A DNA stretch of 64,000 bases from Serratia liquefaciens (GCA_012719855.1 JAAXZN010000036.1:1-64000), one strand, 5' to 3'. Positions 18,091 through 27,114 are shown, counted from the stretch's first letter. The notes: a model not told the origin generated them from the sequence alone. Translations and numbers: made by a program.

Positions 18091-18618
18091 CTAGGCAATC
18101 TTCCTTTCTGGCGCACAACAGAGTGCGTCCGCTGTTATCAGGCTTTTACGAAACGGCAGCCGGCCGTCGTAGGGTGGGCGGCTGTAAACTTCACTGTCGA
18201 CGCTGGGATCGAACTGCGGCTGATAGCCGTTGCTCAAATACAGGCCCACGGCTTCCGGCTGGCGAAAACCGGTGGTCAGATAGAGCTGGCGATAACCTTG
18301 TTCCAGCGCCAGCGTCTCCAACTGCTGCAATACCCGCTGCGCCAGCCCCTGTCGGCGCAGGTCTGTTCGGGTCCAGATACGTTTGAGCTCGGCAGTTTGC
18401 GGATCGTAGCGTTTGAAGGCCCCCATGGCGATGGGCTCGCCGGCCCGCAGCAGCACGGTAAAGGCTCCCTGCGGAGGGGCGTACAGATCCAGCGTTTCCT
18501 GCTCCTGGTCACCAAAATAGTTGCCGTAGCGTTGGCGGTATTCGTCAAACAGCCCGGCGATCACCGGCGTGATCAGCGGATCGTTCGGCAGCGTTTGGAT
18601 AAAAACGTCATTTGCCAT
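18091..18618 (-). CDS. GNAT acetyltransferase (YxeL/SnaB-like)
   Basis: A 175-residue N-acetyltransferase. The acetyl-CoA binding motif A is IWTRTDLRRQGLAQRVL (consensus R/QxxGxG/A). The ATG at 18618 is used because AGGAG lies 7 bases before it; another ATG 6 bases upstream is too close. In an operon with a PAAT transporter, a flavin monooxygenase and an M20 deacylase, it probably N-acetylates the imported S-alkylcysteine so that the monooxygenase can act on it, as reported for the Bacillus Yxe pathway. Substrate by inference only. Confidence 0.82.
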   Translation of the reverse strand: MANDVFIQTLPNDPLITPVIAGLFDEYRQRYGNYFGDQEQETLDLYAPPQGAFTVLLRAGEPIAMGAFKRYDPQTAELKRIWTRTDLRRQGLAQRVLQQLETLALEQGYRQLYLTTGFRQPEAVGLYLSNGYQPQFDPSVDSEVYSRPPYDGRLPFRKSLITADALCCAPERKIA

Positions 18619-18628
18619 CTGCATGCTC

Positions 18629-19561
18629 CTAATCGCCCAAGCCTTGAGGGTTGATCTCCGAATGCGGGATGCGTTCGACGCTTTCCCCCCAGCGATTCAG
18701 CACCTGATCGTATTGACCGCCCTGGATCACCCCGTTCAGCGCTTCGTTCACTGCAAACACCAGGCCATTGCCTTTTTTGGTGGTGACGGCGATGTGTGCC
18801 ACTTTTGGCCAGCCGCCGTCTACCGTGCCAGCCAGTTTGGTTCGGCCATTGAGCGCAGCCTTGTAGGCACCCATGACATTGGGACCGAAGTAAGCATCGG
18901 CGCGGCCGGACTGGAGAGCCAGTGTGGCGGCAGCGTCATCGGTGACGTAGATAGGCTGCAGCGGTTTCAGCCCTTGCTGTTGGTTCTGTTTATCCCACTC
19001 CAGCAAGATCGCTTCCTGGTTGGTGCCGGAGCCGACGATGATCTTCAGCCCGGCAATGTCTTTCGCCTCTTTAATCGAGGCGATCTTGCCGTTCGATTTC
19101 ACGTAGAAGCCGAGGGAATCGATGCGATAGGTGGCGAAGTCGAAGCGTGTCTTACGCTCTTTGGTCACGGTGACGTTAGTGATAGCGGCGTCGTATTTTC
19201 CGGAGGCGACGCCCAGCGGCCAGTCTTCCCAAGAGGTTTGCACCACGTTAAGTTCCAGGCCCAGGCTGTCGGCAACCAACTGGGCGATGTCGGACTCGCT
19301 GCCAATCAACGTTTTATTGTCCGAGGCGAACAGCGCCAGCGGCGGGGTGTTGAGCGCGGCAATCGCCACGGTGAACTTGCCCGGTTGTACGAAATGGAAG
19401 CCTTGCGGCAGTTTAGCGATCGCCTGCGGGTTTTTAGCCACATGGATACGGGTTTCATTGGCTTTTAAATCGATGCCGGTGCCGGCGGCCAGGGCCGAGC
19501 CAGCCAGGCTCAACGAAGCCAACAGTGCGGCAACGGCGGTGACGGTAAAGGTTTTTCGCAT
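18629..19561 (-). CDS. Periplasmic amino-acid-binding protein (YxeM-like)
   Basis: A 310-residue solute-binding protein (family 3). The signal peptide is clear: MRK, then TVTAVAALLASLSLAGSALA, with cleavage after ALA near residue 25. The mature protein has the two-lobe fold and the ligand-binding segment KYDAAITNVTVTKERKTRFDFATY. Binding a polar amino acid or derivative is expected. It sits between the monooxygenase and acetyltransferase genes (gaps of 29 and about 10 bases), and delivers its ligand to the permease and ATPase that follow. Confidence 0.9.
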   Translation of the reverse strand: MRKTFTVTAVAALLASLSLAGSALAAGTGIDLKANETRIHVAKNPQAIAKLPQGFHFVQPGKFTVAIAALNTPPLALFASDNKTLIGSESDIAQLVADSLGLELNVVQTSWEDWPLGVASGKYDAAITNVTVTKERKTRFDFATYRIDSLGFYVKSNGKIASIKEAKDIAGLKIIVGSGTNQEAILLEWDKQNQQQGLKPLQPIYVTDDAAATLALQSGRADAYFGPNVMGAYKAALNGRTKLAGTVDGGWPKVAHIAVTTKKGNGLVFAVNEALNGVIQGGQYDQVLNRWGESVERIPHSEINPQGLGD

Positions 19562-19590
19562 AGCAGCTATCCCTGAAAAAAATATTATTG

Positions 19591-20916
19591 TTATTGAGTA
19601 AATTGGTTCAGTGGCTGCTTCAGGCCAAGGTGATCGCGCAGCGTGTCGCCGCTGTAATCGCTGCGGAACAGGCCACGTTGTTGCAAAATGGGCACCACAC
19701 GGTCGACAAAGTGGTTGAATGAATTGGGCGTACCGCCGCTGATGATGAAACCGTCGGCAGCCTGGGTATCGAACCAGTCTTGCAGGCCGTCCGCCACGGC
19801 TTCCGGCGTTCCTCCGAAGACCGGGCGCGGCGAGGCCGCTTCCAGCGCCACTTCGCGCAGCGTCAGATTGCGCTCGCGGGCGTTGCGCTTGATGGCGTCG
19901 GTGGTGCTGCGAAAGCTGTTCTGCCCCAGATCGCCAATGTCCGGGAAGGGCTCATCCAGCGGGTGGCGCGAGAAGTCATAGTGCTCAAAGTAGCGGCCCA
20001 GGTAATTGAGCGCATTTTCAATGCTGACCAGGCGTGCGGTTTCCCAATACTGGCGTTCTACGTCTTCATTGTCGTCACCGACAATCACGCTGACGCCCTG
20101 GAAGATCCGCAGGTCATCCGGTTCGCGCCCTTGTTCCACCAGCTGTTTTTTGACGTCCTGATAAAATGCTTGCGCCTGTTGTTGCGATTCATGATGAGTG
20201 AAGATGGCATCGGCGTGTTTGGCGGCCAATTGCTTGCCGTCTTCCGAAGCGCCTGCCTGGAACAGGATCGGGCGGCCCTGCGGCGTGCGGCCGATATTCA
20301 GTGGCCCCTGCACCGAGAAGAACTCCCCCTGATGGTTCAGGGTATGCAGTTTTCCGGCGCTGAAAAATTCGCCGCTTTGCTTGTTACGCACGAAGGCATC
20401 GGTTTCCCACGAGTCCCACAGCCCTTTGGTCACGTCGAGGTATTCGCTGGCAATGCGGTAACGCAAGCTGTGTTCCGGATGTTCGGTACGCGAGAAATTC
20501 TTCGCCGATCCTTCCAGTGGTGAGGTGACAACGTTCCAGCCCGCCCGGCCTTTACTCAGATGATCGAGGCTGGCGAACTGGCGCGCTACGGTAAAGGGAT
20601 CGCTGTAGGAGGTGGATAGTGTGCCCACCAGGCCGATTTTGTCGGTGGCGGCGGACAGGGCGGCAAGCAGGGTTAGCGGTTCAAAACGATTAAGGAAGTG
20701 CGGGATGGACTTCTCATTGATATATAAGCCGTCGGCAACAAACACGAAATCCAATTTACCCTGTTCGGCTTTCTTTGCCGTGGCAATATTAAAATCGAGA
20801 TTAATACTGGCGTCGGCGGTGGCATCCGGATGCCGCCAGGCGGACATATTTCCCGACGCACCATGCAAAATGGCGCCAAGACGCAATTGCCGTTGATTAT
20901 TCGCACTGTTGCTCAT
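19591..20916 (-). CDS. LLM-class flavin-dependent monooxygenase (YxeK/NtaA-type)
   Basis: A 441-residue reduced-FMN-dependent monooxygenase of the nitrilotriacetate monooxygenase group. Typical segments are [20 protein letters not shown] near the N-terminus, [20 protein letters not shown] and RAGWNVVTS. The start (MSNSANN) has AGGGTG 6 bases upstream; the frame stays open for another 38 codons but without a start site. In Bacillus the homologous YxeK opens the C-S bond of N-acetyl-S-(2-succino)cysteine. Here the same gene company suggests the same reaction class. A flavin reductase partner is not present in the operon and must be supplied from elsewhere. Confidence 0.88.
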   Translation of the reverse strand: MSNSANNQRQLRLGAILHGASGNMSAWRHPDATADASINLDFNIATAKKAEQGKLDFVFVADGLYINEKSIPHFLNRFEPLTLLAALSAATDKIGLVGTLSTSYSDPFTVARQFASLDHLSKGRAGWNVVTSPLEGSAKNFSRTEHPEHSLRYRIASEYLDVTKGLWDSWETDAFVRNKQSGEFFSAGKLHTLNHQGEFFSVQGPLNIGRTPQGRPILFQAGASEDGKQLAAKHADAIFTHHESQQQAQAFYQDVKKQLVEQGREPDDLRIFQGVSVIVGDDNEDVERQYWETARLVSIENALNYLGRYFEHYDFSRHPLDEPFPDIGDLGQNSFRSTTDAIKRNARERNLTLREVALEAASPRPVFGGTPEAVADGLQDWFDTQAADGFIISGGTPNSFNHFVDRVVPILQQRGLFRSDYSGDTLRDHLGLKQPLNQFTQ

Positions 20917-21102
20917 TGCTTTCACCCTGTTAAATGCCGGTGTGGCGCTCTCTTTAGAGCTTCCACTATTGATTAGCGTCATCAGGATGTAAAACAACAA
21001 AACAGCATATTCAAATGTTGAAAATAGCAAATATAACGGTGAGGGAAATAATAAATCGCAGCGCAGAATACTCTGCGCCGCGAAATAATAATCAGGCAGG
21101 TT

Positions 21103-22266
21103 TTACACGTTGCTGGTGGCTTTTTCCGGCACCGTGGCTAATTGTTGCAGCGTGAGTTCCGCCAACAGTTCGAAATATTGCGATGCGGGGAAAATCGCCT
21201 GTTCATCCGGATTGAAACGCGGATGGTGCAGGCCGAACTCGCTCGCCGAACCGATGCTGACGAACACGCCAGGGACATGATGCAGATACAGCGCGAAGTC
21301 TTCACCCCCCATTTGCAATTCTGCCTCTTCCACCCGGTAGCCCGCTTCGGCCGCAACGGTGTTACTGAATGCAGCCCAGCGCGGGTCATTGACGACGGCC
21401 GGCGGCCCGGCCTGCCAGCGCAGCTCTGCTTCGGCGCCTAACGAGGCGGCCACGCCGTTAATCACCTGGCGGATTTTATCCGGCACCTGACGGCGAACCG
21501 CATCACTGTGTGTGCGTACCGTGCCTTCCAGCTCCACGGTTTGCGGCAGAACGTTCCAGGTATTGCCGCCTTCGATGCGCGTGACGCTTACCACCAGGGA
21601 TTCCAGCGAACTGAAGCTGCGGCTGGGCAGGGTCTGCAGGGCGGTGACAATCTGGCTGGCGGTGACGATGGTGTCGACTCCTTGCTCCGGCTTGGCAGCG
21701 TGCGCGCCCTTGCCGGTGATCAGGATCTGGAAACGATCGACGTTGGCATAAAATGCGCCTGCACGGGTGGCAAAGGTGCCTGTCGGCAATTCTGGCGCGT
21801 TATGTAAGCCGAATACCGCAGCCACGTTATCCAAAGCACCGGAATCGATCAGGTGTTGGGCACCGTTAAAGGTTTCTTCTGCCGGCTGGAAGAAAATGCG
21901 CACCGTACCGGGCAGGGTAGATTCGCGCGCTTTTAATAAGTGGGCGGTGCCAAGCATCACTGAAGTGTGGAAATCATGCCCACAGGCGTGCATCACGCCG
22001 CTGTTTTGCGAACTGAACGGCACGCCGGAAATTTCTTCGATCGGCAAGGCGTCTATATCGCCGCGCAAGGCAATGATCGGTCCCTTGCCACTGCCGATTT
22101 CGGCCACCACGCCGGTCTTCAGCCCGAGCGGCAAAATACGGATGCCGGCCTCTTCCAGCCAGCGGGTCAGGCGGGCGGTCGTGGCAAACTCGTGGTTGGA
22201 CAGCTCAGGGTTCTGATGCAGTTCACGGCGGTAGGCGATGATTTTTTCGGCCAGTTGGCTGGTCAT
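21103..22266 (-). CDS. M20 amidohydrolase / N-acyl-amino-acid deacylase (YxeP-like)
   Basis: A 387-residue zinc peptidase-family deacylase. Metal and catalytic motifs are MHACGHDFHTS, FQPAEETFNGA and GLHNAPELPTG. It is the first gene of the minus-strand operon, but a 186-base gap separates it from the monooxygenase gene, so a second promoter inside the gap is possible. The expected role is removal of the acetyl group after oxidation, giving free cysteine. Without the context it would be called a hippurate or N-acyl-amino-acid hydrolase. Confidence 0.88.
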   Translation of the reverse strand: MTSQLAEKIIAYRRELHQNPELSNHEFATTARLTRWLEEAGIRILPLGLKTGVVAEIGSGKGPIIALRGDIDALPIEEISGVPFSSQNSGVMHACGHDFHTSVMLGTAHLLKARESTLPGTVRIFFQPAEETFNGAQHLIDSGALDNVAAVFGLHNAPELPTGTFATRAGAFYANVDRFQILITGKGAHAAKPEQGVDTIVTASQIVTALQTLPSRSFSSLESLVVSVTRIEGGNTWNVLPQTVELEGTVRTHSDAVRRQVPDKIRQVINGVAASLGAEAELRWQAGPPAVVNDPRWAAFSNTVAAEAGYRVEEAELQMGGEDFALYLHHVPGVFVSIGSASEFGLHHPRFNPDEQAIFPASQYFELLAELTLQQLATVPEKATSNV

Positions 22267-22612
22267 AGTCTTGGCTCACAGTGGTTAATAAGTTCTAACC
22301 CTAGTGCAGGGTGGCCGGAAGCAAAAAGACTGTCTGGTTATATTTCATAGCGATTGTGTCTGCATCAGGCCGTCAATGCGCGTTGACGGCCGATCAAACA
22401 GGCGTTCGACCGCTGTTCGCTGGGGTTTAGAGAGGATTGGACTGCCCGTGACGGCAATGGCCAAAGGGGCGGGTGGTTTACAGCGGCGGGGACGGATTTT
22501 TTCACTTTTTATCGTTTTTATGTGATCCAGGTTGTGGACAAAATCCCGTCTAATTGCTGTACTGTACTGGACACACGTTTTGTGTCTTACATTCACGTTA
22601 AAGGTAAGTTTG
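22267..22612. promoter_or_regulatory. Divergent intergenic region, amidohydrolase operon and cspE
   Basis: These 346 bases carry the promoters of two divergent genes. A perfect 9-bp inverted repeat GGCCGTCAA-N6-TTGACGGCC lies at 22368-22391; it may be an operator or the stem of an old terminator. The 60-80 bases before cspE are probably its transcribed leader, as usual for cold-shock genes. A minus-strand frame across the middle has no start or homology I can name. Confidence 0.45.
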
Positions 22613-22822
22613 ATGTCTAAGATTAAAGGTAGCGTTAAGTGGTTTAATGAATCCAAAGGCTTCGGCTTCATTACTCCGGAAGATGGTAGCAAGGACGTTT
22701 TCGTTCACTTCTCTGCCATCGCTAGCAATGGTTTCAAAACTCTTGCTGAAGGCCAGCGTGTAGAATTTGAAATCACGAACGGTGCCAAAGGGCCATCTGC
22801 TGCTAACGTTATCGCTATCTAA
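22613..22822 (+). CDS. cspE: Cold-shock protein CspE-like
   Basis: A 69-residue single cold-shock domain: [18 protein letters not shown] with both RNA-binding motifs (KGFGFI and VFVHF). It binds single-stranded RNA/DNA and acts as an RNA chaperone and antiterminator. The start (MSKIKGSVK) matches the CspC/CspE group. The neighbour order cspE then crcB, tatE, lipA is that of E. coli, which supports cspE rather than cspC. An intrinsic terminator follows 23 bases later. Confidence 0.93.
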   Translation: MSKIKGSVKWFNESKGFGFITPEDGSKDVFVHFSAIASNGFKTLAEGQRVEFEITNGAKGPSAANVIAI

Positions 22823-22845
22823 GCTACAGTAGCCGAAATTCTTAA

Positions 22846-22870
22846 AACCCGCTCCCTGAGCGGGTTTTTT
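22846..22870 (+). terminator. cspE terminator
   Basis: AACCCGCTC-CCT-GAGCGGGTT followed by T's. It may also serve the convergent MFS gene. Confidence 0.9.
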
Positions 22871-22889
22871 ATTGCCTTTTTACGGCGAT

Positions 22890-24080
22890 TTACGCCTGTG
22901 GTTTGCGTACCAGCAGCTTAAACAGCAGGATGGCGATGGCATAACAGCCTACAATGGTTAGCGCCATCGACACGCTGGAGGTGCCACCCAGGCCGGTAAG
23001 CGGCACGCTGCAGGCACCCAGCGCGAACATGCTCACGCCAATCAACGCAGAGGCGCTGCCGGCTTTGTCCCCCTGGCTTTGCATCGCCAGGGAAGACGCC
23101 GTAGGACCTACGATGCCGATCACCGCTACCGAGAAGAACAGCGGCACCAGCAACAGCGTCAATGGGGCATGCAGGCTGGCGGCCAGCAACAGCAGCAGCG
23201 AGGAAACCGCGGCCAGCGTTAAGCCGCCTTTCAGCACCTTTCTTTCACCCCAATGTATGCTCAGGCGACTGGAGACCTGCGCCGAGATAATCAACCCGAC
23301 GCCGTTGATGGCGAAGCACAGGCTGAACATCTGCGGGCTGAGGCCGTAAATCTGTTGCAGCACAAAAGGAGAGGCGCCGATGTAGGCGAACATCCCGGCC
23401 ATCACAAAGCCTTGCGTCAGGCACAGGCCCATAAATTGGCGTTGGGTCAGCAAGCCGCCCAGCGATTGCAGCATCGCCAATATCCCGCCCTGGCTGCGAC
23501 GTTCCGCGGGCAGTGACTCGCTCAGCTTCAAACTGGCTAACGTAAACAGCAGCACTGCGATCCCTGCCAGTACGCCGAAAATTCCTCGCCAGTCCATGAA
23601 CTGCAACATGGCGCCCCCCAGCACCGGCGCAACGATCGGCGCCAGGCCGTTAACCAGCATCAGCAAGGCGAAGAAACGTGTCAGTTCATGCCCGGAATAG
23701 AGATCTCGGGCGATAGCGCGTGAAATCACAGCGCCGCCGGCACCGGCCAGTCCTTGCAACAGGCGGGCAACCAGTAACTGGTCGATATTCGGCGCCAGCG
23801 CACACCAGAGTGAAGCGAACAGCAGCAGCGCTAACGAAACCAGCAGCGGACGCATGCGGCCGAGCTTGTCGCTGTAAGGGCCGAAAATCAGCTGGCCGAC
23901 ACCCAGCCCTAACAGGCCGGCCGTCAGGCTGAGCTGTGCCGTGGCGGTAGAGGTTTTCAGCTCTCCGGCCATCTCCGGCAGGGCGGGCAGGTAGAGATCG
24001 ATGCACAGCGGCCCCAGTGAGGCGAGCAGGCCAAGCACGAGCGCGTACACCAGACGTTGTCTGGCTAATTGTCTGGTCAT
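22890..24080 (-). CDS. MFS drug efflux transporter, Bcr/CflA family
   Basis: A 396-residue, 12-helix major-facilitator protein. The family signature is IDLYLPALPEM in helix 1 and GPYSDKLGRMRPLL after helix 2, as in Bcr (bicyclomycin) and CflA (chloramphenicol) exporters. The start at 24080 (MTRQLARQ) is chosen because the TetR gene ends 5 bases upstream; the longer open frame would overlap it. The pair is almost surely cotranscribed and the TetR protein probably controls the pump. Substrate unknown. Confidence 0.9.
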   Translation of the reverse strand: MTRQLARQRLVYALVLGLLASLGPLCIDLYLPALPEMAGELKTSTATAQLSLTAGLLGLGVGQLIFGPYSDKLGRMRPLLVSLALLLFASLWCALAPNIDQLLVARLLQGLAGAGGAVISRAIARDLYSGHELTRFFALLMLVNGLAPIVAPVLGGAMLQFMDWRGIFGVLAGIAVLLFTLASLKLSESLPAERRSQGGILAMLQSLGGLLTQRQFMGLCLTQGFVMAGMFAYIGASPFVLQQIYGLSPQMFSLCFAINGVGLIISAQVSSRLSIHWGERKVLKGGLTLAAVSSLLLLLAASLHAPLTLLLVPLFFSVAVIGIVGPTASSLAMQSQGDKAGSASALIGVSMFALGACSVPLTGLGGTSSVSMALTIVGCYAIAILLFKLLVRKPQA

Positions 24081-24085
24081 AAGGA

Positions 24086-24682
24086 TTAAGGTTTCCTGAA
24101 CAGGTGAGAGATAGCTTGTTGGTATAGGCCGTTCAGCAAGCTGACGTCGGCTTTTTGTGTGGTGAGCATGCGATAACCGGTGCCTTCGCTCAACACCGCG
24201 ACAAATTCTACCCTGGCGGCAATTTCCTGCTCGCTGAAATACGGGTAGAGCCGACGCAGGCTTTGGCAAACATGATGGAACAAGCGCGTTTCCGCATCGC
24301 TGAGCATTTTCGCCACCGTTGGGTTACGGGTGGCTTCAGCGGTCACTTCCAGCATCAGCATGTGATCGGTTTCTGTTTCACCCGGCTGCAGAAACAGGCT
24401 GCGTGCCGCCAAAGTGCCGGCGATCAGGTTGATATGATCGCCAAGATCTTCCAGCCGCTGCATTTTACTGGCAATGATGCGGTTGACGATTTCTTCGATG
24501 ATGGCGTCTTTATTGTCGAAATAGCGGTAGATCTGGCCAACGCTCAGCTGCGAGGCATGCGCGATTTGCGCCATGCTGGCGGCGTGAAAGCCGTGCTGGC
24601 GAAAGCAGAGTTTTGCGGCGTCGACAATCTGATCGCGGCGGGCCTGCACTTTAGCCTGCTTGCTGTCGCTGGTGGATATCAT
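24086..24682 (-). CDS. TetR/AcrR-family regulator
   Basis: A 198-residue regulator. The N-terminal helix-turn-helix is AQIAHASQLSVGQIYRYFDNK (about residues 38-58), then an all-helical ligand domain. The ATG at 24682 follows AAGGA by 7 bases; an upstream TTG in frame lacks a site. Being first in an operon with a Bcr-type efflux pump, it is expected to repress its own operon and release it on binding a toxic compound. The operator should lie in 24683-24800 but no clear palindrome was found. Confidence 0.88.
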   Translation of the reverse strand: MISTSDSKQAKVQARRDQIVDAAKLCFRQHGFHAASMAQIAHASQLSVGQIYRYFDNKDAIIEEIVNRIIASKMQRLEDLGDHINLIAGTLAARSLFLQPGETETDHMLMLEVTAEATRNPTVAKMLSDAETRLFHHVCQSLRRLYPYFSEQEIAARVEFVAVLSEGTGYRMLTTQKADVSLLNGLYQQAISHLFRKP

Positions 24683-24804
24683 GTCCCGATCCTTTGCCAA
24701 GAAATGTGTTGTTCACCTTCTGGGTGTGAACGTTCATTCTCAATTGTAATGCAACAACGGCAATAGGCAATAGGGCAACTGTAAAGGTGGGGAAGCGCTG
24801 CGGT

Positions 24805-24900
24805 TTAGGCGAACAGATAAAGCTTGATAAAGGCGGCAACAACCAGCAGGCACAGCAGGGTTGCGGCAACTTCAGTGACGGTTCTTGGCAGGCTTGGCAT
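24805..24900 (-). CDS. Very small membrane protein, unknown function
   Basis: A 31-codon frame on the minus strand (35 codons if the ATG at 24912 is used). The peptide is MPSLPRTVTEV followed by about 17 hydrophobic residues (AATLLCLLVVAAFIKLY) and LFA. The inner ATG has GGATGAG about 8 bases upstream. One transmembrane helix and nothing else. It lies between the TetR and crcB genes. No family recognised; such short single-span proteins are common but often unannotated. Confidence 0.45.
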   Translation of the reverse strand: MPSLPRTVTEVAATLLCLLVVAAFIKLYLFA

Positions 24901-24980
24901 CTGAGTTCTCATCCAGTTGGGGTGACTGGATGAGATTATGCGCACGGGAGATTAAGGAAACATTAAGGCAACGAAATCAC

Positions 24981-25364
24981 TTATTGCCCGTTGACCCAGA
25001 TGACCAGCATAAACGCCAGCAGGGTCATCGCCAGCGATCCCGCCAGGTTGAGCAGCATATTGCCCAGCGCCCAGGCGAAACGACCATCCTGCAGCAAATA
25101 CACCACTTCCAGAGAAAAGGTGGAAAAGGTGGTCAGGCCGCCGCAAAAACCGGTGGTAATCAGCAGCTTCCAGGTTGGATCCAGATGCGTCATCCGGGTG
25201 AATATCGCCATAGCCAGGCCGATGATAAAACCGCCCAGCAGGTTCACCGCCAGCGTCCCCAGCGGAATGTGCGCGTTCAGCGGGTTCATCTTCATGCTTA
25301 TGGCCCAGCGCAGCACGCTGCCGACACCGCCGCCAATAAAAACTGCCAGTAAAGAACTCAACAT
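24981..25364 (-). CDS. crcB: Fluoride channel CrcB/Fluc
   Basis: A 127-residue four-helix inner-membrane protein forming dual-topology dimers that export fluoride. Family motifs are [10 protein letters not shown] at the N-terminus, [11 protein letters not shown] in helix 2 and [15 protein letters not shown] in the broken helix 3, with the phenylalanine box that lines the pore. A fluoride riboswitch precedes it, which confirms the function. Its place between cspE and tatE is the same as in E. coli. Confidence 0.97.
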   Translation of the reverse strand: MLSSLLAVFIGGGVGSVLRWAISMKMNPLNAHIPLGTLAVNLLGGFIIGLAMAIFTRMTHLDPTWKLLITTGFCGGLTTFSTFSLEVVYLLQDGRFAWALGNMLLNLAGSLAMTLLAFMLVIWVNGQ

Positions 25365-25446
25365 GGTCGAAACTACCTTTCATTCAAGGGGAAATAAAAC
25401 TCAGAAAGGTTCAGGCGTAACGCTACGCACCCCCTCTGAGAGGTTA

Positions 25447-25495
25447 CGTAGACATCATCAGCCTGTGAGGGCGGTTATGGAGGAATGTCATCTCC
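25447..25495 (-). promoter_or_regulatory. Fluoride riboswitch (crcB motif)
   Basis: Read on the minus strand the segment begins GGAGATGACATTCCTCC, continues with ATAACCGCCC and GGCTGATGATG, and ends TCTACG. These are the conserved blocks of the crcB-motif aptamer in the correct order, with the pseudoknot and the invariant CUACG end. It lies about 80 bases before the crcB start. The final CTACG can instead pair with CGTAG farther on (plus-strand CTACG 25423-25427 with CGTAG 25447-25451), which gives a mutually exclusive expression hairpin. Confidence 0.93.
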
Positions 25496-25602
25496 GTTGT
25501 TCGGCACGGCTGTTTAGCTGCGCATAGGGAATGTTACACCTAGCGCAGCCCGTTTTGTAGTAGCAAAAGTGACAGAAAAAGCGCAAATCGTCACTCTGGG
25601 CG

Positions 25603-26664
25603 TCAATGGCCGGGTACGGCCAGCTCCAGGCGATTGCGGCCGTTGTTCTTCGCACGGTACAACGCATTGTCTGCGGCCTTCAGCCAGTCCAGGTAGCCGC
25701 TCATCTCGCCGTGATAATCCGCAATGCCGGCGCTGATGTTGAGCCGTAACTGAGGGGCTTCGCGAAAAATGACCTCATTCAGCCGTTCCTGAATGCGCAA
25801 CAGCGCGATGCTGGCCTGCTCGGCGCTGGTGTTGGGCAGTACTGCGCCAAATTCGTCGCCGCCGTAGCGCCCAACGATATCCACGGCGCGCAGGCCGATT
25901 AACAGCTCTTCCGCCAGCACCGCCAGCGCCTCGTCACCCAACGCATGGCCGAAGGTATCGTTGATGGTTTTAAAGCGATCGATATCCATCAGGATCAGGG
26001 TTGCGGTGTGCTGATAGCGGCGACAACTGTCAAATTGATGATGCAGCAAATGCTCCCAGTGGCGGCGGTTGTACAACCCGGTAAGCCCGTCGCGCATGCT
26101 GATGCGCAGCAGCTCCTGTTTTTTCTCCGCCAGCCGCTTTGCCGTGCGGTAGGTGACTAACCCCAGCAGCACCGGATAGAGGTAGATCATTGGCAGGCAC
26201 AGGTAGACCTGCAGCGCCGTGCTTTCCGGCTGAAAGGGGAAGCCCATCAGGGCACCGATGGTCAGGGCGCCGGCCAGCTGTGCCATCAGGCCTTTGAAGA
26301 ACAGGGGTTTACCCGCGGCGGCAATGTTGTTCATTCCCATCATCGATAAGATAACCACCGACGGCAAGGCATTAAAGGCCATCATCGCCACCCACAGGCC
26401 GCCGAAAAACGAATCGAGAAGCAGGTTACGGATTTCGGCCTTGAACGGCTGGGGGGAACGTCGTGCCCATTGGTAGGCAAGGTGCGGCCAGATAAAACCG
26501 TGCAAAATAAGCAGAACCCACAACCAAGGGGCGGTGTTTTGCGTGTAGAAAACTGAAAATACGCACAGGGAGCCGATACCCAACCCGACGATACGCGGCA
26601 GGTAGGTGCGTCTGGCAAAGCTAAGGCCGGATTTTCGGGTATCTATGACTGATGGTTTGTACAT
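25603..26664 (-). CDS. dgcC: Diguanylate cyclase DgcC/AdrA-like (MASE2 + GGDEF)
   Basis: A 353-residue protein. The N-terminal MASE2 domain starts with SGLSFARRTYLPRIVGLG, as in E. coli DgcC (AdrA), and holds about five membrane helices up to residue 175. The GGDEF domain follows, with YNRRHWE, LMDIDRFKTINDTFGH and the active motif GGDEF. The inhibitory site RAVD lies exactly five residues before it. In enterobacteria AdrA makes the c-di-GMP that activates cellulose synthase. Orthology is supported by the MASE2 start and by similarity along the whole length, though the gene position differs from E. coli. Confidence 0.88.
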   Translation of the reverse strand: MYKPSVIDTRKSGLSFARRTYLPRIVGLGIGSLCVFSVFYTQNTAPWLWVLLILHGFIWPHLAYQWARRSPQPFKAEIRNLLLDSFFGGLWVAMMAFNALPSVVILSMMGMNNIAAAGKPLFFKGLMAQLAGALTIGALMGFPFQPESTALQVYLCLPMIYLYPVLLGLVTYRTAKRLAEKKQELLRISMRDGLTGLYNRRHWEHLLHHQFDSCRRYQHTATLILMDIDRFKTINDTFGHALGDEALAVLAEELLIGLRAVDIVGRYGGDEFGAVLPNTSAEQASIALLRIQERLNEVIFREAPQLRLNISAGIADYHGEMSGYLDWLKAADNALYRAKNNGRNRLELAVPGH

Positions 26665-26882
26665 CCGGCAACTCCATGGTGAGCAGGGTGACAGCGTACC
26701 ACGCGGCTTCTAAACTCAGAATAGTCTGATTAATGTCCTATGCGGATAAAATCGAGCCGTGGCGGGGATCTCACTCTGTTACATGTTGCTGTTGTCTTGC
26801 CCCGGAGAAAGTAGGTAAATACCCACAGGCAAGGTTTGTTTTCTCGCTGCGTGCGCAGCGCTATATGAATAAGAAGGTGAGT

Positions 26883-27092
26883 ATGGAAGGGATCAGTATT
26901 ACCAAACTTCTGGTGATTGCGGTGTTGATCATCTTGCTGTTCGGTACCAGCAAACTGCGTACTTTGGGCGCGGATTTGGGTGCTGCGCTGAAGGGCTTTA
27001 AAAAGGCCGTGGGCGACGATACCACCCCACCGCCGGCCAATACGGCAGAAAGCCAGGCCAACCCGCAGAGCGTCGAAAAGAAAGACGTTTAA
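26883..27092 (+). CDS. tatE: Sec-independent translocase subunit TatE
   Basis: A 69-residue TatA/E protein: N-terminal membrane helix ([18 protein letters not shown]), hinge, then the amphipathic helix [16 protein letters not shown] and a polar tail. It is a minor paralogue of TatA in the twin-arginine export pore. The ATG at 26883 follows AAGGTGAG; the frame is open upstream but the family begins exactly at MEGIS. Adjacent to lipA as in E. coli, which marks it as tatE and not tatA. Confidence 0.95.
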   Translation: MEGISITKLLVIAVLIILLFGTSKLRTLGADLGAALKGFKKAVGDDTTPPPANTAESQANPQSVEKKDV

Positions 27093-27114
27093 TCACGCTT
27101 TCTGCCGGGCAATA

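Noticed and set aside
22345-22692. 115-codon minus-strand frame over the cspE leader
   Set aside because: Antisense to the cspE start region, no ribosome site, and the readable end has no homology that I can name.
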